A DNA stretch of 64,000 nt from Pseudomonas syringae (GTDB lineage Bacteria; Pseudomonadota; Gammaproteobacteria; Pseudomonadales; Pseudomonadaceae): positions 62,001-126,000 of the forward strand of contig NZ_JPQU01000011.1 in the NCBI RefSeq assembly GCF_000737245.1, given 5' to 3'. The translations under genes and the position numbers were made by a program. A model generated the notes under the pieces. The model searched no databases, was not told the DNA's origin, and saw only the letters and a program-made list of their open reading frames with translations. Shown here piece by piece: positions 53,275-63,075 of this stretch; positions within the stretch are counted from its first letter, which is position 1; each line of letters begins with the position of its first letter.

Positions 53275-53309
53275 AACGCCCGGTCCGACTTCTGTCAGGC
53301 CGGGCGTTT
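53275..53309 (+). terminator. Hairpin between infB and rbfA
   Basis: AACGCCCGG and CCGGGCGTT form a perfect 9-bp stem around 16 bases, followed only by TTTG. It could act as a weak terminator or a processing site. Confidence 0.5.
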
Positions 53310-53363
53310 GCCGCTTTCAGACCGCGAGGGTTTCGTCCCCGGTCAGTATCAGGTAGCAAAACC

Positions 53364-53777
53364 ATGGCAAAAGAATATAGCCGTACCCAACGCATTGGCG
53401 ATCAGATGCAGCGCGAGCTGGCTCAACTGATCCGTCGCGAAATCAAAGATCCACGCGTCGGCCTGGTCACCATCACAGCGGTTGATGTCAGCCGCGATGT
53501 TGGTCACGCCAAGATTTTCATGACCGTGATGGGTCAGGACAGCGCTGAAGAAATCGCTCAGACCATCAAGGTGCTAAACGCCGCCGCAGGTTTCCTGCGT
53601 ATGCAGCTGGCTCGTGAAATGAAGCTGCGCAGCGTTCCGCAATTGCACTTCCACTACGACGAAAGCGTCGTGCGTGGCGCGCACCTGTCGGCGTTGATCG
53701 AGCGTGCTGTTGCCGAAGACGGTCAGCATTCAGGCGATGCGCCGCAAAGCGCCAAGCCAGATAGCACCGAGGAGTAA
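53364..53777 (+). CDS. rbfA: Ribosome-binding factor A
   Basis: A 137-residue KH-like protein ([36 protein letters not shown], then [20 protein letters not shown]). It binds 30S precursors during 16S maturation and cold shock. The truB start lies three bases after its stop. The length is normal for Pseudomonas. Confidence 0.97.
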   Translation: MAKEYSRTQRIGDQMQRELAQLIRREIKDPRVGLVTITAVDVSRDVGHAKIFMTVMGQDSAEEIAQTIKVLNAAAGFLRMQLAREMKLRSVPQLHFHYDESVVRGAHLSALIERAVAEDGQHSGDAPQSAKPDSTEE

Positions 53778-53780
53778 AGG

Positions 53781-54698
53781 GTGGCTCAGGTCAAGCGTAT
53801 ACGCCGCAACGTCAGCGGGATCATTCTGCTCGACAAGCCGCTGGGCTTTACTTCCAACGCCGCCTTGCAGAAGGTTCGTTGGTTGCTCAACGCCGAAAAG
53901 GCGGGGCACACCGGTAGCCTCGATCCACTGGCCAGTGGCGTGCTGCCATTGTGTTTTGGCGAGGCGACCAAGTTCTCACAATACCTGCTCGATTCGGACA
54001 AATCCTACGAGACTGTTGCGCAACTGGGTAAGACCACCACCACCGGCGATGCCGAAGGTGAGGTTTTGCAAACCCGGGCGGTGACCGTTGGTCGTGCCGA
54101 TATCGAGGCCGCGCTGCCGCATTTTCGCGGTGAAATCAGTCAGATACCGCCGATGTACTCCGCGCTCAAGCGTGATGGCCAGCCACTCTACAAGCTGGCT
54201 CGGGCCGGGGAAGTAGTGGAGCGCGAGCCTCGTTCTGTTACTATTGCGCGCCTGGAATTGCTCGATTGTGACGCCGATACCGCGCGCCTCTCGGTCGATT
54301 GCACCAAAGGTACATATATACGTACCCTGGTTGAGGACATCGGTGAGAAACTGGGCTGCGGTGCTTACGTCGCTCAGCTGCGCCGGACTCAGGCAGGTCC
54401 TTTCAGTCTGGCACAGACGGTCACGCTGGAAGAGTTGGAGGCGGTACACGCTGAAGGCGGTAATGAGGCAGTCGATCGTTTCCTGATGCCTTCTGATAGC
54501 GGCTTGCAGCACTGGCCGGTATTACAGTTTTCGGAACACAGTTCGTTTTACTGGTTGCATGGTCAACCCGTAAGAGCACCGGATGCGCCGCAGTTCGGCA
54601 TGGTTCGGGTGCAGGATCACAATGGTCGCTTCATCGGTATTGGTGAAGTGAGCGAAGACGGGCGGATCGCGCCACGTCGCTTGATTCGGTCAGAATGA
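53781..54698 (+). CDS. truB: tRNA pseudouridine(55) synthase TruB
   Basis: A 305-residue enzyme with a GTG start at 53781. The catalytic aspartate is residue 48 in [19 protein letters not shown], and [16 protein letters not shown] and [19 protein letters not shown] follow, ending in a PUA-like C-terminal domain. It makes pseudouridine 55 in the T-loop of tRNAs. Confidence 0.98.
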   Translation: MAQVKRIRRNVSGIILLDKPLGFTSNAALQKVRWLLNAEKAGHTGSLDPLASGVLPLCFGEATKFSQYLLDSDKSYETVAQLGKTTTTGDAEGEVLQTRAVTVGRADIEAALPHFRGEISQIPPMYSALKRDGQPLYKLARAGEVVEREPRSVTIARLELLDCDADTARLSVDCTKGTYIRTLVEDIGEKLGCGAYVAQLRRTQAGPFSLAQTVTLEELEAVHAEGGNEAVDRFLMPSDSGLQHWPVLQFSEHSSFYWLHGQPVRAPDAPQFGMVRVQDHNGRFIGIGEVSEDGRIAPRRLIRSE

Positions 54699-54848
54699 CC
54701 GGACCCGCTCGGTCAGGGTTTCCTGGCTGGGAGGTATGAGGATGGCTGTTAACAGGCACGGTCATTCCTCCCTTTTAATACGAGAGTTTGCTCTCGGCCT
54801 GTTGAAATCGTCTCTTCGGAGCGGTTTCCTGATTAAAGGATTGCCCAC
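54699..54848 (+). promoter_or_regulatory. rpsO leader region
   Basis: 150 bases without a gene. GGGAGG (54730-54735) can pair with CCTCCC (54769-54774), and CGAGAG-TTTG-CTCTCG (54781-54796) forms a strong hairpin about 50 bases before rpsO. E. coli S15 represses its own mRNA through a leader structure; a similar role here is inference only. Confidence 0.35.
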
Positions 54849-55118
54849 ATGGCACTCAGCGTTGAAGAAAAAGCTCAGATCGTAACCGACTACCAGCAAG
54901 CTGTTGGTGACACTGGTTCGCCAGAAGTGCAAGTTGCACTGCTGACCGCCAACATCAACAAACTGCAAGGCCACTTCAAGGCCAACGGTAAAGATCACCA
55001 CTCCCGTCGTGGTCTGATCCGTATGGTAAACCAGCGTCGCAAGCTGCTGGATTACCTGAAAGGTAAGGACGTTAGCCGTTACAGCGCCCTGATCGGTCGT
55101 CTGGGTCTGCGTCGCTAA
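54849..55118 (+). CDS. rpsO: 30S ribosomal protein S15
   Basis: An 89-residue protein ([16 protein letters not shown], then [36 protein letters not shown] and the C-terminal LIGRLGLRR). It binds the central domain of 16S rRNA. The length is exactly normal. It is followed by pnp, as in most gamma-proteobacteria. Confidence 0.99.
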   Translation: MALSVEEKAQIVTDYQQAVGDTGSPEVQVALLTANINKLQGHFKANGKDHHSRRGLIRMVNQRRKLLDYLKGKDVSRYSALIGRLGLRR

Positions 55119-55130
55119 TAACGACTCGGA

Positions 55131-55195
55131 TAGAGGTTGGTTGTCTGTTTTGATTCGCCTGTTGTTCGGCGACTCTGGCAGGCTCCCAGCCTCTA
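55131..55195 (+). promoter_or_regulatory. Nested hairpin between rpsO and pnp
   Basis: TAGAGGTTGG and CCAGCCTCTA pair with one G-U, enclosing an inner stem TCGCC/GGCGA. It lies 95 bases before pnp. In E. coli a double-stranded leader here is cut by RNase III to start pnp autoregulation; the same is plausible. Confidence 0.5.
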
Positions 55196-55289
55196 GTTGT
55201 ATCTGGACTGTCGTGGGGCCGATTCCCCGCACTGCCCAAGAATTCGCAAGAAACCAGTTCCCCAAGAGCCACAAAGAAGGTAGGAAACC

Positions 55290-57395
55290 GTGAACCCGGT
55301 AATCAAGAAATTTCAATTCGGTCAATCGACCGTAACCCTCGAGACTGGCCGCATTGCCCGTCAAGCTTCGGGTGCTGTATTGGTCACCGTTGACGACGAC
55401 GTCACCGTTCTCGTGACTGTGGTCGGCGCCAAGACAGCAGACCCAAGCAAAGGCTTCTTCCCACTTTCCGTTCACTACCAGGAAAAAACCTACGCTGCAG
55501 GTAAAATCCCTGGTGGCTTCTTCAAGCGTGAAGGCCGTCCTTCCGAAAAAGAAACCCTGACTTCGCGTCTGATCGACCGTCCGATCCGTCCACTGTTCCC
55601 AGAAGGCTTCATGAACGAAGTGCAGGTTGTCTGCACCGTTCTGTCCACCAGCAAGAAAACCGATCCGGACGTCGCTGCGATGATCGGTACTTCGGCTGCG
55701 CTGGCAATCTCCGGCATTCCTTTTGATGGTCCGATCGGCGCTGCACGCGTTGCGTTCCACGAAAGCACCGGCTACCTGCTGAACCCGAACTACGAGCAAC
55801 TCAAGGCTTCGAGCCTGGACATGGTTGTTGCCGGTACTTCGGAAGCTGTGCTGATGGTTGAGTCGGAAGCCAAAGAGCTGACCGAAGACCAAATGCTGGG
55901 CGCCGTGCTGTTCGCTCACGACGAGTTCCAGGTTGTGATCAACGCCATCAAGGAACTGGCCGCTGAAGCCGCCAAGCCTACATGGGCTTGGGAAGCCAAG
56001 CCGGAAGCCACTGCACTGCTGGCGACTATCCGTTCCGAATTCGGCGACGCGATCTCCCAGGCTTACACCATCACCGTCAAGGCCGACCGTTATGCTCGCC
56101 TGGGTGAGCTGAAAGACCAGATCGTTGCCAAGCTGTCCGGTGAAGAAGGCCAGCCGACTTCCAGCGAAGTCAAAGCTGCGTTCGGCGAAATCGAATACCG
56201 CACCGTGCGCGAGAACATCGTTAACGGCAAGCCGCGTATCGATGGCCGTGACACCCGCACAGTTCGTCCGTTGAACATCGAAGTAGGTGTTCTGCCGAAG
56301 ACTCACGGTTCGGCACTGTTCACCCGTGGTGAAACTCAGGCACTGGTAGTAGCGACTCTGGGTACTGCCCGTGACGCACAGCTGCTGGACACCCTGGAAG
56401 GCGAGAAAAAAGACCCGTTCATGCTGCACTACAACTTCCCTCCGTTCTCGGTAGGCGAGTGTGGTCGCATGGGTGGCGCTGGTCGTCGTGAAATCGGTCA
56501 CGGGCGTCTGGCTCGTCGCTCCGTTCAGGCCATGCTGCCTGCTGCCGATGTGTTCCCGTACACCATCCGTATCGTGTCGGAAATCACCGAGTCCAACGGC
56601 TCGAGCTCCATGGCTTCGGTCTGCGGTGCTTCCCTGGCTCTGATGGACGCTGGTGTACCGATGAAGGCACCTGTTGCCGGTATCGCCATGGGTCTGGTTA
56701 AAGAAGGCGAGAAGTTCGCCATCCTGACCGACATCCTGGGCGATGAAGATCATCTGGGCGACATGGACTTCAAGGTAGCCGGTACCGCCAAAGGTGTTAC
56801 CGCGCTGCAGATGGACATCAAGATCAAAGGCATCACCGAAGAAATCATGGAAGTTGCTCTGGGCCAAGCCCTGGAAGCGCGCCTGAACATCCTCGGTCAG
56901 ATGAATCAGATCATTGGTCAATCGCGTACCGAGCTGTCGGAAAATGCTCCGACCATGATCGCGATGAAGATCGATACCGACAAAATCCGTGATGTTATCG
57001 GTAAAGGCGGCGCGACTATCCGTGCTATCTGTGAAGAGACCAAGGCTTCGATCGACATCGAAGACGACGGCTCGATCAAGATCTTCGGCGAAACCAAAGA
57101 AGCGGCTGAAGCTGCACGTCAGCGCGTTCTAGGTATTACCGCCGAAGCCGAGATCGGCAAGATCTACGTCGGCAAGGTTGAGCGCATCGTCGATTTCGGC
57201 GCATTCGTGAACATCCTGCCGGGCAAAGACGGTTTGGTTCACATCTCGATGCTGAGCGACGCTCGGGTCGAGAAAGTGACCGACATCTTGAAAGAAGGTC
57301 AGGAAGTCGAAGTGCTGGTACTGGACGTGGACAACCGCGGCCGTATCAAGCTGTCGATCAAAGACGTAGCTGCTGCAAAAGCGTCGGGCGTCTGA
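55290..57395 (+). CDS. pnp: Polyribonucleotide nucleotidyltransferase (PNPase)
   Basis: A 701-residue exoribonuclease with a GTG start at 55290, preceded by AAGGTAGGAAA. Two RNase PH domains (about 1-230 and 310-540) are followed by a KH domain ([29 protein letters not shown] near 560) and an S1 domain ([31 protein letters not shown] near 622). It degrades mRNA phosphorolytically in the degradosome. Confidence 0.99.
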   Translation: MNPVIKKFQFGQSTVTLETGRIARQASGAVLVTVDDDVTVLVTVVGAKTADPSKGFFPLSVHYQEKTYAAGKIPGGFFKREGRPSEKETLTSRLIDRPIRPLFPEGFMNEVQVVCTVLSTSKKTDPDVAAMIGTSAALAISGIPFDGPIGAARVAFHESTGYLLNPNYEQLKASSLDMVVAGTSEAVLMVESEAKELTEDQMLGAVLFAHDEFQVVINAIKELAAEAAKPTWAWEAKPEATALLATIRSEFGDAISQAYTITVKADRYARLGELKDQIVAKLSGEEGQPTSSEVKAAFGEIEYRTVRENIVNGKPRIDGRDTRTVRPLNIEVGVLPKTHGSALFTRGETQALVVATLGTARDAQLLDTLEGEKKDPFMLHYNFPPFSVGECGRMGGAGRREIGHGRLARRSVQAMLPAADVFPYTIRIVSEITESNGSSSMASVCGASLALMDAGVPMKAPVAGIAMGLVKEGEKFAILTDILGDEDHLGDMDFKVAGTAKGVTALQMDIKIKGITEEIMEVALGQALEARLNILGQMNQIIGQSRTELSENAPTMIAMKIDTDKIRDVIGKGGATIRAICEETKASIDIEDDGSIKIFGETKEAAEAARQRVLGITAEAEIGKIYVGKVERIVDFGAFVNILPGKDGLVHISMLSDARVEKVTDILKEGQEVEVLVLDVDNRGRIKLSIKDVAAAKASGV

Positions 57396-57417
57396 TCGCT
57401 GAGATCAGTTGAACGAT

Positions 57418-57447
57418 GAAAAAAGGATCCTTCGGGGTCCTTTTTTT
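57418..57447 (+). terminator. Terminator of pnp
   Basis: AAAAAAGGATCC-TTCG-GGGTCCTTTTTTT, 22 bases after the stop. Confidence 0.93.
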
Positions 57448-57686
57448 ATGAACATAATTAATAGCTTACGAAACCTTACCAATATTAAAGCCAAGCATGC
57501 ATCTTGCACGCGACTTGAGGGGTAAACGGGCAATCTGCACGATTAGTGAAATAGGTAAATTCCATAACCCATTGATTTATATACATATTAATCCTCGCCA
57601 TAAACTGGCACACCGATTGCGATATATACCAGTAACCCTGCTGCCACTTGCTGGCGCAGATTCTGAGAAAAACAGGAGTTACTCGT

Positions 57687-58040
57687 ATGAAGAAGTTCGC
57701 TATTGCTGCTGCCACCGCCACTGCCCTGACTCTGACCATGGCCAACGCTGCCTTCGCTCAGACCTCTGCTCAGGCTCCAATGGTACTGGCTGCCAACACC
57801 ACTACCCAAGAAGTGAAAGAAGACACTTCTGATACCTGGATCACCACCAAGGTTAAAGCTGATCTGCTGACCGAGAAAGGCATCCCAGGTTCGGACATCA
57901 AGGTTGAAACCAACAAAGGCGTGGTTTCCCTGTCCTCCATGGTCAAAGTGACCGAAGCTCAGAAGAACACTGCCGTTGCTATCACCAAGAAAATCAAAGG
58001 TGTTAAAGACGTTTCGGCAGCTGGCCTGAAAGCTGAGTAA
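57687..58040 (+). CDS. Periplasmic BON-domain protein
   Basis: A 117-residue protein from the ATG at 57687 with CAGGAG upstream. A Sec signal peptide (residues 1-24, ending AAFA) precedes one BON domain (DTWITTKVKADLLTEKGIPGSDIKVETNKGVVSLSSMV). BON proteins of the OsmY kind bind membranes and respond to osmotic or envelope stress; the exact role is unknown. Before it, 57448-57686 is AT-rich and holds no gene. Confidence 0.88.
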   Translation: MKKFAIAAATATALTLTMANAAFAQTSAQAPMVLAANTTTQEVKEDTSDTWITTKVKADLLTEKGIPGSDIKVETNKGVVSLSSMVKVTEAQKNTAVAITKKIKGVKDVSAAGLKAE

Positions 58041-58142
58041 CTGATACTCAACGCTGAACGAGAAAGGGATTAGCTGTATTCCAGGACGGAGAACAGTTGA
58101 TTCTCGGAAGGTTCATGCGAAGGCCACAGGGATGTGGCCATT

Positions 58143-58174
58143 AAAAGCCCCGGCGGAAACGTCGGGGCTTTTTC
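58143..58174 (+). terminator. Terminator of the BON-domain gene
   Basis: AAAAGCCCCG and CGGGGCTTTTT pair around GCGGAAACGT-like loop bases. Confidence 0.9.
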
Positions 58175-58238
58175 TATTTAACTCGAAGCGACGAAGGGGG
58201 AGCGAGCGGCCTGACTGATCCGCCGCGTTTGTTGAACT

Positions 58239-58328
58239 GTGGGAGCGAGCTTGCTCGCGAGGAGGCCGTTGCAGCCGCAATGTCTCATCTGGCAGGAATG
58301 CCGCCTTCGCGAGCAAGCTCGCTCCCAC
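58239..58328. repeat. REP-pair palindrome
   Basis: GTGGGAGCGAGCTTGCTCGCG faces CGCGAGCAAGCTCGCTCCCAC. It is of the same family as the units in the 1233-1900 array, and accounts for most of the gap at 58041-58355. Confidence 0.92.
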
Positions 58329-58355
58329 GGTTTAACACTCAGTTCGGGAGTGTAT

Positions 58356-58661
58356 TCACCGGCCCCGCTTACTATCGATCCTTACCAGCCGACCACCTTC
58401 GAACCTCAGGTACTGGTACATGCCGTTGTCAGGCCCGTAGATCCATTCTTCCACCCGCACTTGTTCGGACCTGCGGTAGTTGCTGCTGAAGGTCTCTTTG
58501 GAGCCAATCACTTCCTGACTGATAGGCACGCCACACTTCTGCTGCACTTCGAACGCCCGGTCGCCATCACTGATCAACTGGCTACCGCAGCGCAGGGTCG
58601 CGGCCTGGGAGGTGCCACAGATTGTTGCCAGTGTCAGGCACAACATCAAACGCATGCGCAT
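58356..58661 (-). CDS. DUF2845 periplasmic protein
   Basis: About 101 residues from the ATG at 58659-58661; another ATG at 58679 lies inside the upstream gene. A signal peptide (MRMRLMLCLTLATICGTSQA) precedes the mature TLRCGSQLISDGDRAFEVQQKCGVP, the DUF2845 pattern, with two cysteines likely to form a disulfide. The pairing with an upstream DUF748 gene five bases away suggests one transcript. The function is unknown. Confidence 0.85.
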   Translation of the reverse strand: MRMRLMLCLTLATICGTSQAATLRCGSQLISDGDRAFEVQQKCGVPISQEVIGSKETFSSNYRRSEQVRVEEWIYGPDNGMYQYLRFEGGRLVRIDSKRGR

Positions 58662-58665
58662 GGCA

Positions 58666-61626
58666 TTACTCGCTATCAAGGTGCATGGGGCTGATCACAC
58701 TGCCGTCTTTCTCGGCTTGGCCCAACTGAGCATCGACAAAGTAGACCCGCTCATCCTCAAGCTTGCCCTTGTCGACCAGGTAATCCTTGATGCTGCTGGC
58801 TCGATCCTGTCCAAGCTCGCGTAGCAACACTTCGTTGCCGCTCCAGAATTGCAGGATCTCGTCGCGCATTTTGTTGGAGCGCTCTTCCTTGCCCAGATCC
58901 GTCCATTGTGCCGGTGGCTGCTTCTTCAGACGGGCGCGGTAGATACCTTCCAGCATGGGGCCTTTTTCACTGTCCGGCACTTCAACCAGTGCCGCACGGG
59001 CTGGAACCTTGTCCCCACGACGCTGGAGGATTTTGTAGTAGTTGTATTGATATTCACGTTCCAATCGTTCCCGGGCGATCAGCGGACCGTCGCTGCTGGC
59101 CGCACTGGTGCCTTCAATCTCCAGGCGCAGAGCAGGGCGTTCTTTAAGCGCAGCCGAGAGGGTGTCCAGAGCTTTCTGAGTCTCTTCACTCAACGTGCTT
59201 GTACCAGGTGCAAACTTCACGCTGCTGAGGTCCTCAGAGCCTCCACCGCTTACCAGCCCGCCAATGAACTTGAAGGGCGCCGTCGCAGCGCGGACTACGA
59301 GGTTGCGCAGGGTCTGCCAGACGATGGGCATGACGCTGAACTGCGGATTGTTCAAATCTCCGGAGACCGGCAACTCAATCGAGATTTTACCGTCGCTGTC
59401 TTTGAGCAACGCGATGGCCAGTTTAAGCGGTAGATCCACAGCATCAGGGCTATCAACCTTCTCACCCAGTTGAAGCTGCTCGACCACGACTTTGTTCTCC
59501 GCTTTGAGCTGGCCTTTGGTAATCAGGTAATGCAGATCCAGATTTAGGCGGCCTTTGCGGATCCGGTAACCGGCGAACTTGCCGGAATAGGGTGTCAAGG
59601 TAGTCAGTTCGACTCGCTTGAAGCTGGTGGCGATATCCAGCGCAGCCATTGGGTCGAAGGGGTTCAGGCTGCCCTTGATAGTTACCGGCGCGTAGCGATC
59701 AACCTTGCCGTCGATATTCACAGTGGCGGGTTTCGACTGACGATTATCCAAGGTGCCGATGCGGCCATTGAGTTGCTGGATAGCCGTGGCGAAGTTAGGC
59801 GTCAGGCTGAAGTCGGCGAAGTTGGCCGATCCGTCATTTATGTTCACCTCGCCGACGCGAATGCCCAGCGGTTTGGCGTTGCTTGCTGTCTGCTCGGTTT
59901 TGACCGCAGGGCTCTTGTCGGCCGGTTGCGGGATCAGCAAATCATCCACGTTGGTGGTGCGATCAGGATTGATCATGAACCGCGCGTAAGGCTGGTCGAG
60001 GTTGACCTTGTTGATGGTCAGCGCGTCGCCGTGCTCATAATTCAGGCCTTCGAGGGTCAGCTTCTGCCACTTGAGGAAGTCCCGCTGCTTCAGCGTATCC
60101 AGTGTGTGCAGTTGCTCGACCTGGGCTTTGCCGTTGACGTTGAAGGCCAAAGGCTCGGTATTTTTCAGGTTCACGGCAAGATCGCTGCCGAACATGCCGC
60201 TGCGTAGTTCAAGGCGGATGAACGGGCTGATATAGGCCTGTGCCACCCGCAGGTCGATGTCTTTGGTGGTGACCTGCAATTTGGCACTAACCGGGCTGAG
60301 GTTGACCTCGCCAGCTGCGGTGAGCTTGCCTTGCTTGCCGAAGCCGGTATCCAGCTTCAGCGAAAACGGCGACTTATTGAGACTGTCGAAGTTCTGCATA
60401 TCCAGATTCAGCGGGCCCACGTCCAGTTCGACGGGCTCTTTCTGGGCGCGGTCGGCCAGGTGGATCTGGTAATCCCGAAGCTGCACGTCCTTGACGATCA
60501 CTTGCCAGGGTTTGGAAGCAGGTGTCGGCTTGTTGGCGGCTTGCACATCGCCAGGCGTCTGCGGGGCTTTTTCGTCCACAGCAGGCTTTGAGGGGGCTGC
60601 TGGCTTGGTCGGCTGACCGGCAAACAGCTTCTGCCAGTCCAACTGTCCGTCAGCCTCCCGTGCAGCCCAGGTTTCCAGCTTGTTGCTGCGAACCTTGCCG
60701 ATGGTGATCAATTGCTTGGCCAGATCCACAGACGTCTCTGTCACATCCAGGCGTTGCAGCCGGGCGAGTGGCCGACCATCAGGGGCGTTGATAGCAAACG
60801 GGGCGATGCTCAGGGCCGTGTTGGTCAGTTTGAATTCGGTTTCTTTGGACAGATTGAGCGAGTAGGCAGTGCTGAAATTCAGGACGCCGTCTTGCAAAGC
60901 CAGGGGCAGAGCGTCGCGCACATAGGGCCACCAGACTTTCATGTTGCTGTCGGTAACCTTGAGCGTGCCTTCCGACGTGATCGGAATCAGGCTGATGCGC
61001 CCGACCCAGTCGATTTTCCCGCCGTTGGGACCTGCGGCCACCAACGTCATGTCGGCATTGTCTTCGGGCAGGGTGCTGAGGTTTTTCAGCTCGAAATTCA
61101 GTTTGTCGTACAGAAATTCAATTGGCTCACTGGGGCGCAAGTCCTGGAAGTGGACGTTGCCGTCAGCCAGTCTGATTTCGCCGATACGCAGCGGGAAGGG
61201 TTTGCTGGCTGGCTCGTCCTTGGCAGCGGGCTCGCTGGGCGGGAGCTTGAAAAGCTGCGTCAGGTTCAGTGTGCCGTCTTTGCCGAACAGCAGCTCGGTC
61301 TTGGGCTTTATCAGTTCGACAGCCTGCAAGTGCAGGGCACGAGTCCAGAGGCTGTCGATCTGCAGGTTGGCGTAGAGTTTCTCGAAGCCGACCTGCTCTT
61401 TGCCCGGAGTGCCGATGTTCAGGCCCCAGAGCGTCAGTTCCAGGCTGTAGGGATTGAATTCGATCCGCTCCAGCTTTGCCGGGACCGTCGCATAGTTGGC
61501 CAGTTGCTGGTTGGCAATGCGTAACCCGACGCCGGGCAGAATCAGGAAGCCCAGTACGCTATAGAGTCCGAAGACGATCAGCAAGGTAACAGCAGCGCGT
61601 ATCAAACCTTTGGACATGTGGGGCAT
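58666..61626 (-). CDS. DUF748 (AsmA-like) envelope protein
   Basis: A 986-residue protein with one N-terminal transmembrane segment (residues about 8-30, AAVTLLIVFGLYSVLGFLILPGV). The body consists of repeated AsmA-like beta segments (RIEFNPYSLELTLWGLNIG; LDLHYLITKGQLKAENKVVVEQL), the DUF748 family, which may span the periplasm and carry lipids. Near residue 800 it reads VKFAPGTSTLSEETQKALDTLS, resembling the start of an OmpA-like domain, followed by a long helical tail. Lipid transport is inferred from relatives. Confidence 0.88.
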   Translation of the reverse strand: MPHMSKGLIRAAVTLLIVFGLYSVLGFLILPGVGLRIANQQLANYATVPAKLERIEFNPYSLELTLWGLNIGTPGKEQVGFEKLYANLQIDSLWTRALHLQAVELIKPKTELLFGKDGTLNLTQLFKLPPSEPAAKDEPASKPFPLRIGEIRLADGNVHFQDLRPSEPIEFLYDKLNFELKNLSTLPEDNADMTLVAAGPNGGKIDWVGRISLIPITSEGTLKVTDSNMKVWWPYVRDALPLALQDGVLNFSTAYSLNLSKETEFKLTNTALSIAPFAINAPDGRPLARLQRLDVTETSVDLAKQLITIGKVRSNKLETWAAREADGQLDWQKLFAGQPTKPAAPSKPAVDEKAPQTPGDVQAANKPTPASKPWQVIVKDVQLRDYQIHLADRAQKEPVELDVGPLNLDMQNFDSLNKSPFSLKLDTGFGKQGKLTAAGEVNLSPVSAKLQVTTKDIDLRVAQAYISPFIRLELRSGMFGSDLAVNLKNTEPLAFNVNGKAQVEQLHTLDTLKQRDFLKWQKLTLEGLNYEHGDALTINKVNLDQPYARFMINPDRTTNVDDLLIPQPADKSPAVKTEQTASNAKPLGIRVGEVNINDGSANFADFSLTPNFATAIQQLNGRIGTLDNRQSKPATVNIDGKVDRYAPVTIKGSLNPFDPMAALDIATSFKRVELTTLTPYSGKFAGYRIRKGRLNLDLHYLITKGQLKAENKVVVEQLQLGEKVDSPDAVDLPLKLAIALLKDSDGKISIELPVSGDLNNPQFSVMPIVWQTLRNLVVRAATAPFKFIGGLVSGGGSEDLSSVKFAPGTSTLSEETQKALDTLSAALKERPALRLEIEGTSAASSDGPLIARERLEREYQYNYYKILQRRGDKVPARAALVEVPDSEKGPMLEGIYRARLKKQPPAQWTDLGKEERSNKMRDEILQFWSGNEVLLRELGQDRASSIKDYLVDKGKLEDERVYFVDAQLGQAEKDGSVISPMHLDSE

Positions 61627-61740
61627 CGTCTCTTTTCTGGGTCGGGCTTTGTCGGAGCTCCTTGGAGTATGGCACGGCCATCTGGTTCCTGAGGTGATGC
61701 CTTCTAGCTTCGTAGGAAATATCGACGCGTGCTGTAAGTC

Positions 61741-62757
61741 CTAGAGCTGGAGGATCAGTGTTTTGAGAGGCGGCTGATTGTCCATGGACGGGAAGTCCTC
61801 GGCCGGAGGCATGATCTGCCAGTCGCGAACCGGTCGACCGGTTTTGGTTGCGCAGCGCAGAACCTGTTCGCGCCAGTCGTCCATGCTCACTTTCGCCAGG
61901 TTGTTGCAGCAGATCAGCACACCGTTGTCGGCGGTGGTCAACAGTGCCGGTTTGAGCAGGCTTTGATAATCGCGCAGCAGGTCTACCGTGCCGAAAGCAC
62001 TCTTGGCCCACGCCGGCGGATCAAGCAAGACCAGATCGTACTGGCGCTGCTCGAGCTTCACGTAGTCTGGAAGTTTATGGCCGCGACGCTGAGCGATGGG
62101 CAGGCCAGCCAGTTGCCGGATTGCCGGAAAGTAATCGGACTGAATGAACGACATGCCGGGCAGTTGTGGATTGAGCGCGCCGTTTTCACGGCCCACTGCC
62201 AGATTGCCTTCGGCAAAGTCCAGATTGCAGACTTCACTGGCGCCGCCCGCTGCCGCACTGAGGCCGACGCCGCAGGTATAGGCGAACAGATTAAGTACGC
62301 TTTTGCCTTGGCTGTGCTGTTTGACCCATCCTCGTGTATTGCGCAGGTCGAGAAACAGCAAGGGATCCTGCCCGGCATGCCGGCCGCGAACCCGATAGTT
62401 GAGTCCCCATTCGTGGCCGATCAGGTCTTCCAGGGCTGCAGGTTCAGCTTTATAGACGGTGTCGTCGCGATCGATACGCGAATTGCCCTGGGAGCGGTCG
62501 TTGTAAACCAGCAGCAAGTCCAGGCCCAGACGCGCGTTCACCGCTGCGTGCAATTCAAGCAGGGCATCAGGCTCCAGGTGTGTGTGGAAGCTCTGCACCA
62601 GTAATTGCGGACCATAGCGGTCGATCGTCAGCCCGCTGGCGCCTTCCTGGCTGCCATGGAACAGCCGATAACAGTCAGTGCCTTGCCGATGCAGCTCAGC
62701 GAGCAGGGATTGGCGGTTATCGAGGGCGACGCTGAGCGCCTGAATCAAGGTTGACAT
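61741..62757 (-). CDS. RlmI-like class I SAM methyltransferase
   Basis: A 338-residue protein. An N-terminal RNA-binding-like part (ASGLTIDRYGPQLLVQSF) is followed by the SAM domain with SVLNLFAYTCGVGLSAAAGGA near residue 153 and DLVLLDPPAWAKSAFG near 241. This matches the RlmI/RlmK group of 23S rRNA m5C/m7G methyltransferases. It lacks an obvious full PUA domain. The exact RNA target is not predictable. Confidence 0.85.
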   Translation of the reverse strand: MSTLIQALSVALDNRQSLLAELHRQGTDCYRLFHGSQEGASGLTIDRYGPQLLVQSFHTHLEPDALLELHAAVNARLGLDLLLVYNDRSQGNSRIDRDDTVYKAEPAALEDLIGHEWGLNYRVRGRHAGQDPLLFLDLRNTRGWVKQHSQGKSVLNLFAYTCGVGLSAAAGGASEVCNLDFAEGNLAVGRENGALNPQLPGMSFIQSDYFPAIRQLAGLPIAQRRGHKLPDYVKLEQRQYDLVLLDPPAWAKSAFGTVDLLRDYQSLLKPALLTTADNGVLICCNNLAKVSMDDWREQVLRCATKTGRPVRDWQIMPPAEDFPSMDNQPPLKTLILQL

Positions 62758-62835
62758 GCAAAGCGCCTTGGGCTGGAGTGGGCGCGGCAGTTTATCAGGT
62801 AAGGGCCGAGCTATCGTGATGTCATGCTGGGAGCT

Positions 62836-62921
62836 GTAGGAGCGCGCTTGCCCGCGATGCGGTGTGTCAGCGAAATATCTGTTGCCTGACCTGACGCCAT
62901 CGCGGGCAAGCGCGCTCCTAC
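62836..62921. repeat. REP palindrome with perfect 24-bp arms
   Basis: GTAGGAGCGCGCTTGCCCGC.. and its exact complement at the right edge enclose 38 bases. With the next repeat it fills the 62758-63075 gap. Confidence 0.92.
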
Positions 62922-62937
62922 GGATAAGTTACAGACC

Positions 62938-63044
62938 TGTGGGAGCGACCGGGGTAGCGCTCCACCTTGCTCGCGAAGGCTTTATGTCTGCCCCGCAAAC
63001 ATTGAAGAATGTACCGCCCTCTTCGCAAGCAAGCTTGCTCACAC
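62938..63044. repeat. REP-pair palindrome
   Basis: TGTGGGAGCGACCGGGGTAG closely matches the left edge of the array at 1233 (one base differs in each of two places). The right arm is CTTCGCAAGCAAGCTTGCTC. Confidence 0.88.
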
Positions 63045-63075
63045 AATAGACATCATCCGATCCGTTGCTAACGCG